The translations under genes and the position numbers were made by a program. A model generated the notes under the pieces. It made no database searches and was not told the origin of the DNA. It worked only from the letters and a program-made list of their open reading frames with translations. Source: Muricea muricata (Eukaryota; Cnidaria; Anthozoa; Malacalcyonacea; Plexauridae). Taken from it: 64,000 bases of DNA. Shown piece by piece: positions 11,101 through 26,100 of this stretch; position 1 is the stretch's first letter, and the number at the start of each line of letters is the position of its first letter. Location: positions 31,984,230 to 32,048,229 of the forward strand of contig OY979716.1 of assembly GCA_963855995.1 (NCBI GenBank), in the 5' to 3' direction.

Positions 11101-11672
11101 AGCGTCTTGTTGATGGTATATTTTTGGTTCAAAAAATGTGTATTTATTCTTGTGTTACTCTGTCTACAACTTTATTGATGCGCGCGGTCCAGTTCAATGC
11201 GGGGTCAGCTTGTGATGCATCAATGTTTACATCATGTATATATATTTTCCTAAGGTTGGCAAGTAAATGCGTAAATTGCGCACGTAGCCCCGACGAAATG
11301 GTACAAAAACTACACAAATACGATTGAAAACACAAAATAAACATTTCAAAAATAGACTCGGATAATTTTACTAAACTGCCAGCTACTTTTTTGGGTGAAA
11401 ACAACAATGAAAATCAGGTAAAATTCGCGAAGTTTTTCAACATTTTGTTGAATTTTTCGATATGACTATGCGTGGTCCAGGTCGTCTGACATAATTTCAA
11501 ACGGTTTTCCCGTTTAACTGACGACGACAAGATTTCATTGGTACTTAAAGCTGGAAAAATTTCGACTGAAAGCCAATGAAATCTTGCCGTCGTCAGTTAA
11601 ACGCGCGCATCAATAAAGTTGTAGACAGAGTAACACAAGAATAAATACACATTTTTTTATTAGTGGGCTACC
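8186..11672. mobile_element. 3.5 kb region bounded by ~65 bp inverted repeats
   Basis: GGTAGCCCACTAATAAAAAA at 8186, continuing to about 8253, is repeated inverted at about 11608-11672. A third, direct copy of the inner part lies at about 11134-11240, followed as at 8254-8310 by the shared CAGCTTGTGATGCATCAATG block. No transposase frame is visible, so this is either a non-autonomous element or two smaller related elements flanking other sequence. It also contains the palindrome at 10648-11005. The rest is AT-rich, without genes. Confidence 0.55.
10648..11005. repeat. Large palindrome, relative of the one at 60494-60928
   Basis: The left arm starts GGTCATGGCTTTATAGGA and the right arm ends with its complement. 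The central hairpin pairs ACTGTATCTACTTCACCAAA with its complement around a core AGCGCGTAGC...CCCTTCGGGCTCGCG. Core and stem are nearly the same as in the palindrome at 60494-60928, while the outer arms differ. No coding sequence. Confidence 0.75.
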
Positions 11673-14167
11673 TAGGGTAATTCCGAAAATATAGTTGCAT
11701 GCTCTTAGTTAGTGGCAAGGGTTTGCTGCATGCATGTATTTGCAGTCGCGTGCGTGCGTGCGTGGCGTGCCACTGCGTGCGAGCTTAGTTGGGCGACCTA
11801 TGCCTGTACTTGCCCGTCAGGTTAAAACATAGATCACGTGATTTCAAACAAAGAATTGTGAGTGGAACCTGAGTGCTACCGCCAGTCAGTGAAAACCCCA
11901 AATTCGCTTTGAACGACCTTTGAAACTTACACAACTTTTGATTTTTGAAAGCGTATAGATGACCTTTGTCACCGCAAGTTAAATACGTTTAACACTCGAA
12001 GTGGCTGTAGCTTATCCCTAAAGGTATGTAACACATCTGCATTTGTCATTTGCATTTTTTTAAAGTTACAGTATGTTACTTAGTGAGTGATTTGACATTT
12101 GACGAATTTGAGGGGGTTTGTTTGTTGCCATGTGGGCTGAGCTCTTTAAAGTAATCTATTTAAGAATGTTGATGCCGTTAATGTAGGTATTAAACACATT
12201 TCGAAGTCGGGGAAAAACGTAGGAATGATTCCTTGCAATACTTCGCACGTGCACACGGCTTTGTATTAAAGTTCGATTCTCGTGTTCAAACTTGAAATAC
12301 TGTATGTACAAAATGACTTAAGTAAATACTTTGCTGTCAGAATATCTATAGAAATGTTTTTAATATGTGATAAATGTTTCATTATTACACGGAAGTAACT
12401 CATCCTTGATAAGGATATTTTTGTAAAACCGTCGTTTATAATATAATATGTTGCTTTGAGTGTCTGAGCTCAGCGTTATGACGGATCCTTTTGTCTAGAG
12501 GGTACTTCCTATTTAATGTAGGACCCTCAAGGATAGCAGTATCGTTTAGATTACTGACGAGCTTTTCTTATCCTGTGTAAGTATTGTATTAATAATTAAT
12601 AATAATAATAATGATATAGATTTATAGCAAAGAGGTTGTAACCACTGCTGTTAAAGTGTTGTGAGATGTCTGGGGTTCTTTTCCTGAATCAAGTGTAAAC
12701 TTGACTTTGTTGCAAAAATTTGAGAGCTTAATTCAGCCTTGCAAAAAAATGCTGTTTGTAGTTGATTTTAAGACAGTCACTTAATAACAAAATCTATTTT
12801 GTTGCTTAAATTTGAATGTCCCATTCCAATTAGCATTGAGGTAAAAATAGTAGCAAAAGTCATAAAATGACTTCCTTATTGTACATTCTGTTGCCATATT
12901 GCACATTCCCCTATATTTCTTGAGGGTGATAAAGGGGGAGGTTGGATCACAGGAAAAACAGCCATTTCACATTTCACTGGTAAAAAATTAGTAATTCACA
13001 AAATTTAATGAACTTGTTTTTAACTGTGTAAATTTAATGCCTTTCTTAACCCGTCAGCCATTGAAAGCTCAAATTCAGACGAATTTTTGTAAAAACAGCC
13101 AGTATATGTAGAAAAAAATGAAGAAAATAAATGCATTTAGTAAAATTGTTGTAACCAATGCATTGCACTTTGTTCTTTAGCACTTATCCCTACTCGTCCA
13201 GCTGCCAATCACGGCTCTGGAATAGGCATGTAAATCACATTTTACGACACAAAAATTCCTCAAATCTCATTTCACAACAACAAATATATATTGGCAATTC
13301 ACGGCTCACGAAAAAGCCCTTTACCACCCTCTTTCTTGTCACTAGTGTCTTTGTCTGACTCAGCTCCGATGTGATATACAGTGTAGTATTTTAATTATTT
13401 CTGCTATTTTTTGTCCATATTAGTGCATTTATTTACTAGATTTTGATAGGTATCAGAGTTTTCAGGCTTTGAATCCCCCCCCCTCCCAGGAAATAATCAT
13501 AACTCCCTTACCTTGTTCAAAATAAATAAAGCTAAAAGTATTAGGTAACCTTGAGATGGTGAGTACAATTTGAACTTAATGGAACAAGTAGTGTTTGGAA
13601 AGCTACCAGGGGAGTGCAATAAATAAATTAATTTAACTAGTACAGATAGTGACATAATAGACCTTTGTCATGACATCAAATGTAGATTGGAGATGTAACA
13701 TGAAATGATTCTGTTCATAACAGTAGAGGGGGGCACTCCTAAATATAAAGATTTATTAAATTTTGCATCTTTAACATGTTAAACTCTGATTTAAAATAAT
13801 CTACAAGCATGACAAACCAAAACATGTGATCATGCATGGCCTGATCCAAACACATTAGGATATTGCTTGAGTTGAGCAGAACTCTCACAACATTTCCATT
13901 GTGCATGTTTGGATGTTATATACCCAATGGCCTTGTTTTCTTGCTTGCTCCATTTGTCTATCAAAAATGTATATTCTCATATTTCAATATCTACATTGAG
14001 CTTGCTTCGTTACACATTGTAAACCAGCACTAGCTTGATTACACAGAAACCATGGCAAACTTACTACATGAATATGATGCCATTGGGTGAAAGATATTGA
14101 TAACAAAATTAATGGTAATGTCTGTTCTTATAATGATCATTATTAAAACTTTTTCTGACCATTTTAG
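11673..14167. other. AT-rich upstream region of ELOVL-A
   Basis: No protein-coding exon was recognised. The acceptor-like TTTTAG at 14162-14167 just before the ELOVL-A start exon implies an untranslated exon further upstream. One place that could end such an exon is about 12024 (CCTAAAG followed by GTATGT), but this is not supported by anything else. A short (AAT)n tract lies near 12595. Confidence 0.4.
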
Positions 14168-14173
14168 GAAAAC

Positions 14174-17100
14174 ATGGACAGCGTTGTCTCTGAAGTAAGA
14201 AAATTTTACTACAATTGTGATAGCGTGAGTGGTAGGTGTGAATCATTATAATTATTTGAAAATATTTTCTGATGTAGACTTGCATCAAGTTTGCCTCTTG
14301 AATTTAGGCTGGCTGGGAGGGCGGGTGAAAAAACTGTGTCACTGTAAATGAGGCTATCCACCAGATAGTGATTTAAAATAAAATGATGCCGAGGATACCT
14401 AACTTGCAAGAGAAACAACACCTTTAACTTGAAAATACTGAACTGTAATATAGATTTTAATAGTTACTGAACATGTTTAGAACATTTGCATTCAATCACT
14501 GTCACTTATAGTCAACCCCTTGCCCATGAGAAAACTGTTTATTGGGTTGAACGCACTGAACAGTTTTGTCATGCCATTATGTCTTTAAAGATTATTACAT
14601 TAGATAAAGTTAGTGCCAGTAGTGTACCCAGCTCGACAATTAAGTCCTTCTATGCAAATATTATCGTGTTCATTGACTGTGCATGAAAACAACAATTTCT
14701 AAAGAAATGAATGATTATAATTTGCATAGCGGGACTAAATTGTTGAGCTGCATGGCTACGCCACTGATTAGTGCACAACAGGGGGAGGGGTGTACATATA
14801 TGTTCATAAATTCTGGTAAATACCAACCTAAAATGATTAGGCCTTGTGATTGAACTGTTGAAACAAAGGTCATCATTGTTTATGATTAGTTCTTTAGAAA
14901 ACCAATTTCTATAGTTTATTGTCTTTCATTGTGGTAACTAACCATTCACAAAGCCTGTTAGTATGGCTTGGTGACAACCCATAAATTTAGATTCAGCGCA
15001 ACTAAGTTCTTTTGAAATCAGCCTTATTTCAAAGTTAGTTAATCCTTACAACCTGAATATATAAATATGCACTGCTTTCCCCCAATTAACACTCCATTAT
15101 AGGTGCAGGTTAATTAAATTGCTTATTTTCAAGCAAGGGGGTAAAGTCACATAATTGTTAAACTTAATAACTCAATGAAGTTTAAAAAAATCACTACCCG
15201 ATGAATAGCACTTCTCACCTTGAATTGCAGACCTATACTTTCAGATGTGATTTCTAATTTCATTGTGACACAATATAATTATTTGGCCAAGGTGCTGCAT
15301 CAATTTTTGCATGTCCTTGGGAACAGAGTGCAACTAGAAAACGCAATGCTCAAATCACAGAAAATTACATTTCCAAGGTTCTGCAGGGTGTATCAATAAA
15401 ACGTAGACCCTTTGAAGTAGCCGCGATTCAAATTAGGTGCCTTCTGTTGTATTAATGTGCAGGTCTGAATGCTTTGAACGAAAAACACTAGATTTTGTAC
15501 ACATGAGGGGAAATCAATAATAACGTCCTTAAATTTCCCAGTATATAAGATCTTGACCCGCTTTTGAATCATTAGTTTGAGGCATTTCAAACTGCCAAAC
15601 TAGTACAGCAAATTGCAACTAATTTGAATATGCGGCTACTTCAAAGGGTCTAGTTTTTATACGCCCTTTATAGTTTGTAATATAAACAAAAAACATGCCG
15701 CTTTAATCGCTGTCTCTTGAATGGTTTAAAAAATATAGAGCGTTAAAGTTGAACTTTGCAAATGACTACCTGAAAAATTCCCCAAAATGTCTGCGTTATG
15801 TCATTAATGGCCCGCTTAAGGCTGATTTCCATTCAGTGCAAAATGTCGCGCGATCGATTTTTAGCGAGCGCTTTCTTTTGAAATGTGTGAAGTCAACCAC
15901 AGCTAATAAGAATTGTTCCGCTTGACTGTTTGTTATTCAAAAGAAAGCGCTCGCTAAAAGTCGATCGCGGGACATTTTGGACTGAATGGAAATCCGCCTT
16001 TAAGGAGTGAATCAGTGTAGTTTCTGTTAAAAAACTGATTTTTAGGAAACTTTTGCCTTAACACGTAAAACTTTAGTTTAAAAACAAAAGTTATACATCC
16101 TGTACTAGAAATCTATAGCATTCAATTGTTCGTTCATCAACTAAAGGTGTTGCATGCGGGTACAAGTTGTGGCAAAAACACACGGTAGAGAAACTGCGAT
16201 GCTTCGGCAGCCAAGAACGAAAACTTGTCATGCACTTGTAAAAAAAGGATGTATTGAGAAATAATGGTTGGAGTTTAGAGTTGAGAGTTGATAGAGATTG
16301 GAGAAATAGATTGGTTATAGGCTGAATAGAGACTGAATAAAGCTAAGTTGGCTGACAGAGATATGAAATTTTAGCGCATTTGCTATACACAATTATGTTA
16401 AATAAAAGAATTAAAAACCGAAAGATACAGTCCCTTGATTGTAGAACCTGCGTGTGCAAACTTCCTTGATCGCGACTGTGGGTAAAGTTTGCGAAAAAGA
16501 GAAAAAAACCTTAAAACTTTCAAGCGCATGATCGACTATAAAAGAGTCACCTACACACATAAAAGCGGACAAGGTCTTCCAAATCTGCAAACAAGTTGTA
16601 ACTAGTCTGTTGACAAGATGTCTTCGCACTGCTTGTGCAAGTTGTTGGAACAAGTTTCGAACAATTAACAAGTTAACGCATTGCGATTATCAGACTGTAA
16701 TATCAATACTGCAACGGTTTGTTGAGCAACCATGTTTGGACAACCTTGCCAACCTCATTCCATCAAGTTTGTTACGTGTTGTTAACAGGTTATTCCAACC
16801 TTCTCGACAACTTCGTACTAGGTGACATGTGCGAAGACAACTTGTTGACAGACTTGTTGCCAGATGTGCGTTTTTGTATCTGCGAATGCAGATATATTGT
16901 TGTCGTGCGCGTAACTGTAATGTTAGCTTATAGCCAATCACTGAACGCGTAAAGTAAATTCAGCCAATGGACGAGAATGTAACATTTGGATGACGTTTTA
17001 AATTTTCACTGAACTAACAGATTGGAAAACTATTCAAAAGCTCAATTGGAGTGATATACTGATTTTTCAATCCAACATGGCGAAAATTTTATGCATGAAA

Positions 17101-20100
17101 TCATGAGGAATGAACGCCGGCGATCGCACTTAACGGAACATTAACAAGGATTTTGAGGTAATTCATCAACAACTTTTTGTGACCAATTCATATTTCATCA
17201 CCTAGATAACGAACTAGCCTGATAATGTAAGAATACGATGTATAAAATGTCATTGTAAATGTCATGTTCAAGTTCACTGTGTTCAAGTGTTCAACACGAG
17301 CAGCAAATCTGGCATTTTCAAGCACCCATGTATTTCCTGTTTATTATATAAACTGGAGTCTTTTCTTGAGCAACATAAAATGTCCACAAGCTATTATGAT
17401 TTATAATTGGTTGTAAAGCTATGATTTTCTGATGTCCTGACATGGGTGATTATCCTACAATGCTGTGATACTGATACTGTGCGTCTGTGTCAATATAATA
17501 TATTATTTCTTGTCATCAAAAAATTGTCTGCTTGTGAATTGCCAATGTTCGAATTATGTTTCAATGTGTCTCTTGTTCAAATATATGCTTTTATTTTCAA
17601 TGCATGACATGACAGATAGTTTTGTAATATATAAATACTGTTGAAATTTTAAAAAGTATATAATGCTATTGACAAAACATTCACAGCTAATAATTTTGCA
17701 ATAGTAATTTTGTAGAAACAGTGTTGGTACAGATAAGCTGTATAAATATCATTGTAAATGTCATGTTCAAGTGTTCAACACGAGAAGTAAAACTGGTATT
17801 TTCAAGCACCCTTGTATTTTCTATTTATTATATAAACTACAGTCTTTTCTAGCAATATAAAATATCCATAAGCTATGATTCATAGTTGGGTGTAAAGCAA
17901 TGATTTTCTGATGTCCCGGCATGGGTGATCATGTACGTGCAGTACTCTGATACTGATACTGATACTGTGCCAATATATTTCTTGTCATCAAAGCTTAAAC
18001 TTGTCTGCTTTGAGTACTTTTTTCAATGCATGGCATGACAGAGAGTTTTATAATATATATATATTGTTGAAATTTTTGAAAATATATGATGCTATTAACA
18101 AAACATTATTCAAAGCTAATAGTTTTGCAATAATAATTTTGTAGAAACAATTAGTGTTGGTACAGACAAGCTGTAAACTGATGTCCTGGAATGGGTGATT
18201 ATTGTGCAATACTGTGATACTGATATTGTGCATCTGTGCCAGTAATATATTTCTTGCCATCAAAGTTTAAACTTGTCTGCTTGTGAATTGTCAATGTTCA
18301 AATTATATTTGAATGTGTCTCTTGTTTAAATATTATTTGAGTACTTTTTATTTTTTTATAACATAAGATAGTTTTGTAATATATAAATATTGTTGAAATT
18401 TGTAAAAGTATATAATGCTATTGACAAAACATTGAAAGCTAATATTTTGCAATAATAATTTTGTAGAAACAGTTAGTGTTGTTACAGATATGCTGTAGAA
18501 TTTGTATTGGAGTAATAGTACTTTTTGGGTCAAAGTTCATTCAAATAACGCCATGTGTATAATTGTATTTGATATCTCTACTCTGTGATACTATATTTTT
18601 GTTATTTTAATAAAAATATGATATCACAGAGTGGAGATATCAAATACACATGGCGTTATTTATTGATGCCTCTAGCCAATGAGAGCTTTCGCCGGTCCGA
18701 AAGACGTCGATAATTTCAGATCAATGTTTCGAATAAAATAAGAAAATAACAACAGCAATTAACTAATTTTGCAAACAAGCTAAGATTGATTTCGTACTTA
18801 GCAAACATGTGGACTGTAATGTTCGTAGGGATCTTTCCCGGTAATTTTCCGAACATATTCCAAACTGACGAGCCGAATAACTCCCGGTTAATTACGAGAT
18901 CAGAAAAGTTACAGCTAACAGCCAACCTTAACAAATGCGATGACATAGTATCTGCTTACGCAGATACATAAATTCTTTCACTCACTAAATTTCCTTAGCC
19001 CAATTTGAGGAACCCGATGTTGTGAATATGTCCGGGTTCTGTCATTAGATCTGTTCCGCCTTCTTTACCGTTTCACTAGCTAAACGGCCATTATTTAACC
19101 ATATTTATGTAGCTTTTACCTCTTTCCCACTTCGCTTTCGCAGATACATGTACGCATGGCGTACCTATTTTTATGTGTGTACCAATGCCAGTATTGGACT
19201 GGCGTTTTTCAGTGGTGGAAGGCAATGCAATGACAGGAGTTCTACAGTGTAAAATTTTTAGGGCCTTAACTAGAACGTTAATTGGAAAGGGAGTTGCATA
19301 TTCACATATTCGTGTTCTGGGTCCGGTTGTGTCAAAGGCGTTTAGCTTAAAAGGTGGATAAGTAAAAAATATAAAACAATTTTGCATGTTGTATAAACAA
19401 AGCAGCTAAAGTTATTTGACCTGAGAAGAACAATTATATATAAAACTAAATATTTATTCTATTAAACTCATAATTTTGGTTCCGTACTAGATGTAAAAGT
19501 GATCTTTAAATTTCACTTATCCACCGTTTAAGCTAAACGCCTTTGATACAACCGGCCCCTGCCCTACTAATTTCCAATCGCATCCATGTGCCTAGTTATA
19601 AACCGCTTTTATGTGAATTCCAATTGATGCACGTGGACCATGGATTATGTTCGGTATTTAAGCCCATCGTGCTTTTTCAGCTAGGTGATGATGGTTTTGA
19701 GCTATTATTTTGAATGGAGAACCGTATTGAATCAGGTTTAGCACAAAGTCGTCACTAGGTTCATAATATTTTCACAATGTGTGTAACGAAGAATACGGTT
19801 GCTGTATCTTCTATCTCTGGGTTTCTAGCCGGTACATCTACTCGTCGAGCTAGCGAGTGTTATACTATTTAGGCGAAAGAAATGTTTTCAATTTAAAAAC
19901 ATGCACGAAATATTCTCAATTTAAGAAAGTAAGTTTGATTAGTGGGTCTATTGCCTATAAATATATGTATTACAGAGGTACTTGTATATAGTGTGCTATG
20001 TTTACGAACAAATTGAACCACTGATACGAGCTTGTCTTGCACTAAAAAAGGCACAACTTATTTCTCAGCTTCTCTTCATATAGATTGTCCCAAAAATTCA

Positions 20101-23100
20101 ACATTGTTTATTACACAATATGGACCACATTTTTTTGTTCATTTACATTAGATCCGAGGACTCAGCAATGGCCTCTAGTTCAATCAATCTACAGCCCACT
20201 TTCAGCTTGTCTTTTATATATTTTGGTTGCTAAACTTGGACCCCGATTAATGGAGAACAGAAAGCCGTTTGAACTGAAGTTGCCAATGGCTTTGTATAAC
20301 TTTGGAGCAACAGTATTAAACTTGTATTGCTTTTCAGAGGTATGTATGTGAGATATAGAAAACATTTCCCGTGTTTCTATAGACTATGGAAACACGATGA
20401 GAACGCGGGAGAAACGAGAAATCGCGTGGGAACACGAGCACGAAGTGCGAGTGTTTCCACTCAATTTCGAGTTTCTCTCGCGATCCTCGAATGTTTGTAT
20501 AAACTCGATAGGAACACGGAAAATGTTTTCTGTTTCCTTTATCCGATAGCCTTTTAAAAACAAAAAGGTAAGTTCATTGATCTTAATTACACTCATCGAA
20601 CTGTTCTTGCCATTTTTTAGTTTGTTTGTGTTAAAATAATAAATTTTTAGCTTTTCACCAATCAGCGCCCATGTTTTCAAAAGGCTATTTTATGAATTAT
20701 TTCAAAACATTCTATGGTAATAAACAATTTGACGAGAGGTCCAATTTGATATATGATGAATGCGAAATATTAATGCTTATGTATTTTTTGAAGTATGTAA
20801 AAAACACGGCTACCAATCGTTGTGTGAAAGATAGATGGTCGAACGGACCTGATTTCCATTTAATTTAAATTACTTAATGGCCCTATGCTTGGTTATTTCA
20901 CGCGTCATTTTTATTAGCATAGGTAATAGCATGGTTTCGAGTGCAATTTGGAAATAACATGCACGATTGAGTTTTTCAATGACGCCAAAATTGCACTAGT
21001 CCGCAGGACGAGTTGGAGGTCAAAGAAATGCAATGTACGTAAGTCCCTAAGTCTTTCATATTTTAATCTCCGTATGTTATTCCTTTTGTAGCTTCTGATT
21101 GGCTCATGGAAAGCTGGATATCGCTATATATGTAATAGAGTGATAATTTCAACAGAGCCTCAACATATGAGGGTAATTATTTTGATACTCTCTACTAGTT
21201 TTCTCTGGAGTTTTGCCCTCAGATTATTATCAGTTCGATCAACGCCAGTTTAAAATAAGTAGATTGACTGAAAGCAAAGACCTCTGTTTATGATATTGTT
21301 TAAAACATCTCGATTGATTTCCAGGTTACCTTCCGTTTGCTTGATAAACAAGGCCTTTTTCTGTTTTCCTGTAATGCAGCGAAATAAATCTATTGACCTT
21401 CTTTTGAAAAAATTATGTGTGCATTTCATTAAGTTCGCGGGAGAAAATGGCTGAAAGGTGGCCCTAGGTGAAACTATATAAGTATACTGCATTGCAAAAG
21501 AAAACGCTACAGTACGTTTCACTTGGGATTAACCCGTATTGATCGTGAACCTGTAGCAAAGTAGTCCGATGACAGAAGTTTTTGAGGTCAGTTTAAAGCT
21601 TGGTTATCAGATTTTAAATGCCAAATGCCGTCCTGTTCTTATAATTAAATCCCTATATCTCTGAATTATTGCCCTAAATCTCTCGATAAGCATGGAAAAG
21701 TTGAAACTTTACGTTTTAAGGTGAAAACTGCCTAAATCCAAAAGGTCCCTTTCGATCGCCTTCAATTTTTGCTCATTATTGGAGCACTGTATTACAGGAC
21801 GATGCGATGCACTTTTATATATACCTGTACCAATCCTTTTCGTGACGCGTGCCTTCGGTTGGCATTTTTTTTGTTCGTCATATGTGTTGTTAGTGCAAAA
21901 CCTTCAATTGCTAGTATCGTCCATAACCAGTTCTTATATAACCCATTTCTAGGATATATGAATAAGTTTTATCTAATTATTCATTACCAAATCATTAATT
22001 AAACCTAGAAATATCCCTCGCCTCTTTTCTGAGTAATGTCTTGCTCGATAATGAATCTATTTTTTTAATCAATAGATTGCAAACGCTATATGGTGGTTTT
22101 ATGTATCGAAATACTTTGAAATGCTAGATACGGTAAGCCATATATGAGTATAAGCGATATTACCAAACTGGAACGTTAACTGGAGGTGCGTGTGGAGGGG
22201 GGAGGGGGTACATTCATATATTCACGTTCTGCCCGATTAATTTCCTTTGAAATCAACTCTAGTAACAACTGACTTCAAAAAAAAAAGTAGTCGGGCAGAC
22301 GTTAACTGTATGAATATGCACTCGCACCCCGTTCAAATCAATTGCTATTGAAAACACGTTCATAACTACACCCGTATCCTCCTTTAATCTCTTAATATTT
22401 TTTTTCTGGAGATAATGAGCTATCAAAACATGTAAGGTAGTGCTGCGTAGTGGTCAATTCCCACAATAGAGCAAATTTTGACCTGAGTAAGAAAAATGAA
22501 GTATATCAACACAGCTAGATAATTTAAAATAAGATCATTTACAATAATTTGTTATACGATAATACACGGTACGATAATATTTGGTAAGTAAAATTGGGAT
22601 GTTTTGTATGGAATCACCCCTTCTGCTTGTTTCAGAGAGGACAATTGAATCCAATCTATAAATCCTATTATCAATGTACATACAATCATATTTATTGTAA
22701 ATTTACAGGTATTTTTTATCCTTCGTAAGAAAGATAACCAGATAACTTTTCTTCATGTATATCACCATACATCTATACTGGCATTGTGGTGGATTGGTGT
22801 TAAATGGGTCCCCGGCGGTACCGGTAAGTTTGCATTGCACTTATTTCTTGACTTTGATCCATTAAAGTGCACCTAACCCCAAAATTTTTTTATTAAAATC
22901 TGAAATATTATGATTTTAGATGATTTTTGGCGAAAACATTTTCAAATTTAATAAATTCTCTGCCCGCAAGCGACGCTGAAACCTTACCTGTTTTGGCTAA
23001 CGGCCACGCCATAGGAGTTTGGGGAGAGTTAGGTCTGTGACGTAAATTCCGGACAGTGTATTTATTACGGTGTAATGTAAACAGTATAGAATATCGCAGT

Positions 23101-26100
23101 GTTGAGACATCCAGGACAAGGAAACGTGGCTTTTTTCGGGAAAAGTGGCAAATATCTTCAAGTTCTTCCGAATCCGAGTCATTTAACCATTCGTATGGTG
23201 CAGATGTGAGAAAGTATTCGGATTACGAGAGAAAAGTTCAACTCTCATCCAAATGTGTCTACGCAAAGCGAAGCCTACTTGTCAGTCGACAGAGGAAGCG
23301 CTATATGTGGTAATTCAAGTCGCCGATGCTGAGAAATGATACAAATAAATGACCGACTTTACGGAATTGTAGAAATGATAGAATGGTATGGATATATTGA
23401 AATATATTTTGTGTCTATATATACCAGTTATTATGGGTATCGCGCGAATCACAGAAGGGTATTTTAATAAAGTATAAAACAATAGTAATTAGTAACTACA
23501 TGGTTGAATTAGGGTATGTTGCTTAAATGTGAGATAGAGCTACTAAATATGAGCATAGGCTTGATTGCAGACTTTCCTGGCCCTACTGCCGCTTTGTTTA
23601 CAAACATTTTCTTCTATAATCGTACTGATGATAACAAGTTACTTAGTTTTTGCCTTCTGGTAGTATCACAGATTTACAGTGCCATGTCTTACAGATATCT
23701 GCAAAATGTGTTATACCAAGTGTTTATGCCTGCCTGTGCGGATACAGCAAAACTAGGAAGCAATTTCCAGTATTGGCAGTAAATAAAGACGAAAAATATG
23801 CAGAACTGGGAATGGATGATCATGAAAGCTGACTTTTATTTTAACTGTGCTGCATGATTATTGTAACATTTAATTATTTGAATTTGCAAAACATTTACTA
23901 ACAATGTCAATATCTGTAGTATGTTCCTATAAGGGCATTCCAATACTTGACCAAGCTGACAACAATAGCCATAACAAAGCTAATAGCAAAATATTTTAGC
24001 TTGGTCTGGTCTGGTGTGGGAGAACTTAGTGTAGGAATATCTAAAATTATTGTTGAATATGGTTTTGATGATGTTAGAAGTAAGTTGACCTTATAATTTC
24101 AATTAATTGAATAAGTCAAAAAGTTCATAGTATGGCAACTTGCTAGTGAGTTTGGAGAAACCAACCAGTAAGTTGCTGTTTTTAGATTGTTGTAATAGAG
24201 TAATTTAGAGTATTGTGCTAATCGAAATCTTGATCATAACCCCAAATATAAAGCAAACCCTTGTTGTCCATGAAAGCACCATAAATCCATGTTGTGGCCA
24301 ACTTGAATAGGACTGGGGGTAAACATCTGCGAGAATGGGGCAAATATGTACACAAGTATCCACCAGATACCAACTGTTCAATGTAAACCTCAATGTAATT
24401 TGATTTGCAAATTAGTTAAGTCACTAATAAAAGGGCAAAGAATTTGCTAATCCCTGGGTAAGCTCCACATAGTCCCAGGGGGACTATGGAAATAGGGGGT
24501 TACATTGATTAGTGAACCACTCTCTAAAATGCAAGTCATACAGGTGGTGGATTGTTTAGATTTGAGAAATTAACCACAATCAGAGGGTTTTATAATTCAT
24601 TTAAATAATCACATTTCTTGCATATAAATTATTTACATGTGTTCCCATGAAAAAGAAATTGTCTTGTAAATATGATTTTTTGTTCCTTGGGCAATCTGCA
24701 ACTTTTTAAACTTCATGGGATTTTTGAATACACTGTATTTTGGTGGTTGCTTTTTTTTACCCTTTCTTTTCAGTGTGACTTTAAGAATTATCAAAATAAA
24801 GTGAGCAATTAGCATAGGCCCCTTGGGGGGGGGGGGGGGGGGGCGAACATGAATTTGCCTAACTCGTGCCAAAGGCGTGAGAACCTCTAGGGTGGTCCGG
24901 AGGCATGCTCCCCTGGAAAATTTTGAAAAATAGAATCTCTTTAATGCCATTTCCTGCATTTTGGCGTGGGTTTTTGCATGGAGCAAGTGACAAACGAAAA
25001 GAGAATATTAGGATTATTAGTGAAACAAAACATGAACAGGAAGATTGCCCGACTCTTAAGTAAAAATTGCCCAACTAATTAATATTTCTGACTAAACTGC
25101 TGAAAGCTGCCCCCCCCGCCCCGTACACCTATGGCAACTAGTATTAAAGTAATAAAAGTGTTTGGAGTATGTCTACCAGCAACATAGACAAATTGAGGGC
25201 AGTACGTACACTATGGCAGGAAATTTTACAGAAATCACAATGCTCAATAGTCCAATTACATTACCATTCTATAATCTTTATGTATCGATTTTCAGTGTCA
25301 CGGGCGAAGGCTGTCGCTCTTCGTTCGATGTTGGATAAACTGTGGGGAATACCGAGATTTCTACCTCATCTCTTTTTAGCTATCGATTTGCAAGATCTTT
25401 CTCGTGGAAATTCCCGTAACAATACGAAAAGCCTTCAATTAAAACTGACCGGAGTGACCGGCCCGCAGGTTTTCAATTCGCGCGCGTTCCACGAACAAAT
25501 TCTGCTCTTTATTTCTTTCTTTTCATCGAGATAAGGGATAGCATGGATGTAAATTTCTTTTTTAACATTTCTAGTGGTATTAGAACCGTACATGACACAC
25601 ATTTCAGGCATCATTTCTTCTGAATTGAGTCGACAACAACTGCGCTACATGTAAATACTACAGGAAAGCTTTTGTTGATGTCCGGAATTACTCACACATT
25701 AGCCACCAGCTACAATAAATGCGCGGTTGTGAACCAAAATGGTGGCAATTTTAAATTAAATTCCGACATTTAACAAAGGCTTACGACCACAAAATTTATC
25801 TAAATTCAGGGGTTTTTTCGCCAAAAATCTTCTAAAATCACAAACTTTCATATTTCATTAAAAAAAATTTGGGGTTAGGTGCACTTTAAACTCTGAATTC
25901 TATAAAGAAATACCATTTGAACAATATCCAGGTATAACTGATGTGTGACTATCGACAACTACGAAAGTCGTAAACGTTGTTAAAGTCGTTTTCTTGAGTT
26001 AATTCTAATCCAATATGCACTATTTAATACACGAGCAGGAGCATTAAACGACTGCTAAACCCATTATTTGCATCTATATCAGTTAAAGGAAAAATTTGGA

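Noticed and set aside
16610-16952. Several 66-86 codon frames on both strands
   Set aside because: They run through the CAAGTTGTT-type inverted repeats and have no domain.
23056-23313. Ser/Glu-rich 85-codon frame
   Set aside because: It lies inside the TTAA element, matches no transposase known to me and is short; kept only as a remark on that element.
24820-24845. Long G-run (also near 7230, 37507, 47367 and C-runs at 4360, 28463, 54645)
   Set aside because: Homopolymer tracts inside repeats; they may form quadruplexes, but nothing ties them to function and their length may be unreliable.
25169-25534. 121-codon frame
   Set aside because: It lies within the TTAA element in ELOVL-A intron 5, with no recognisable motif and no splice support.
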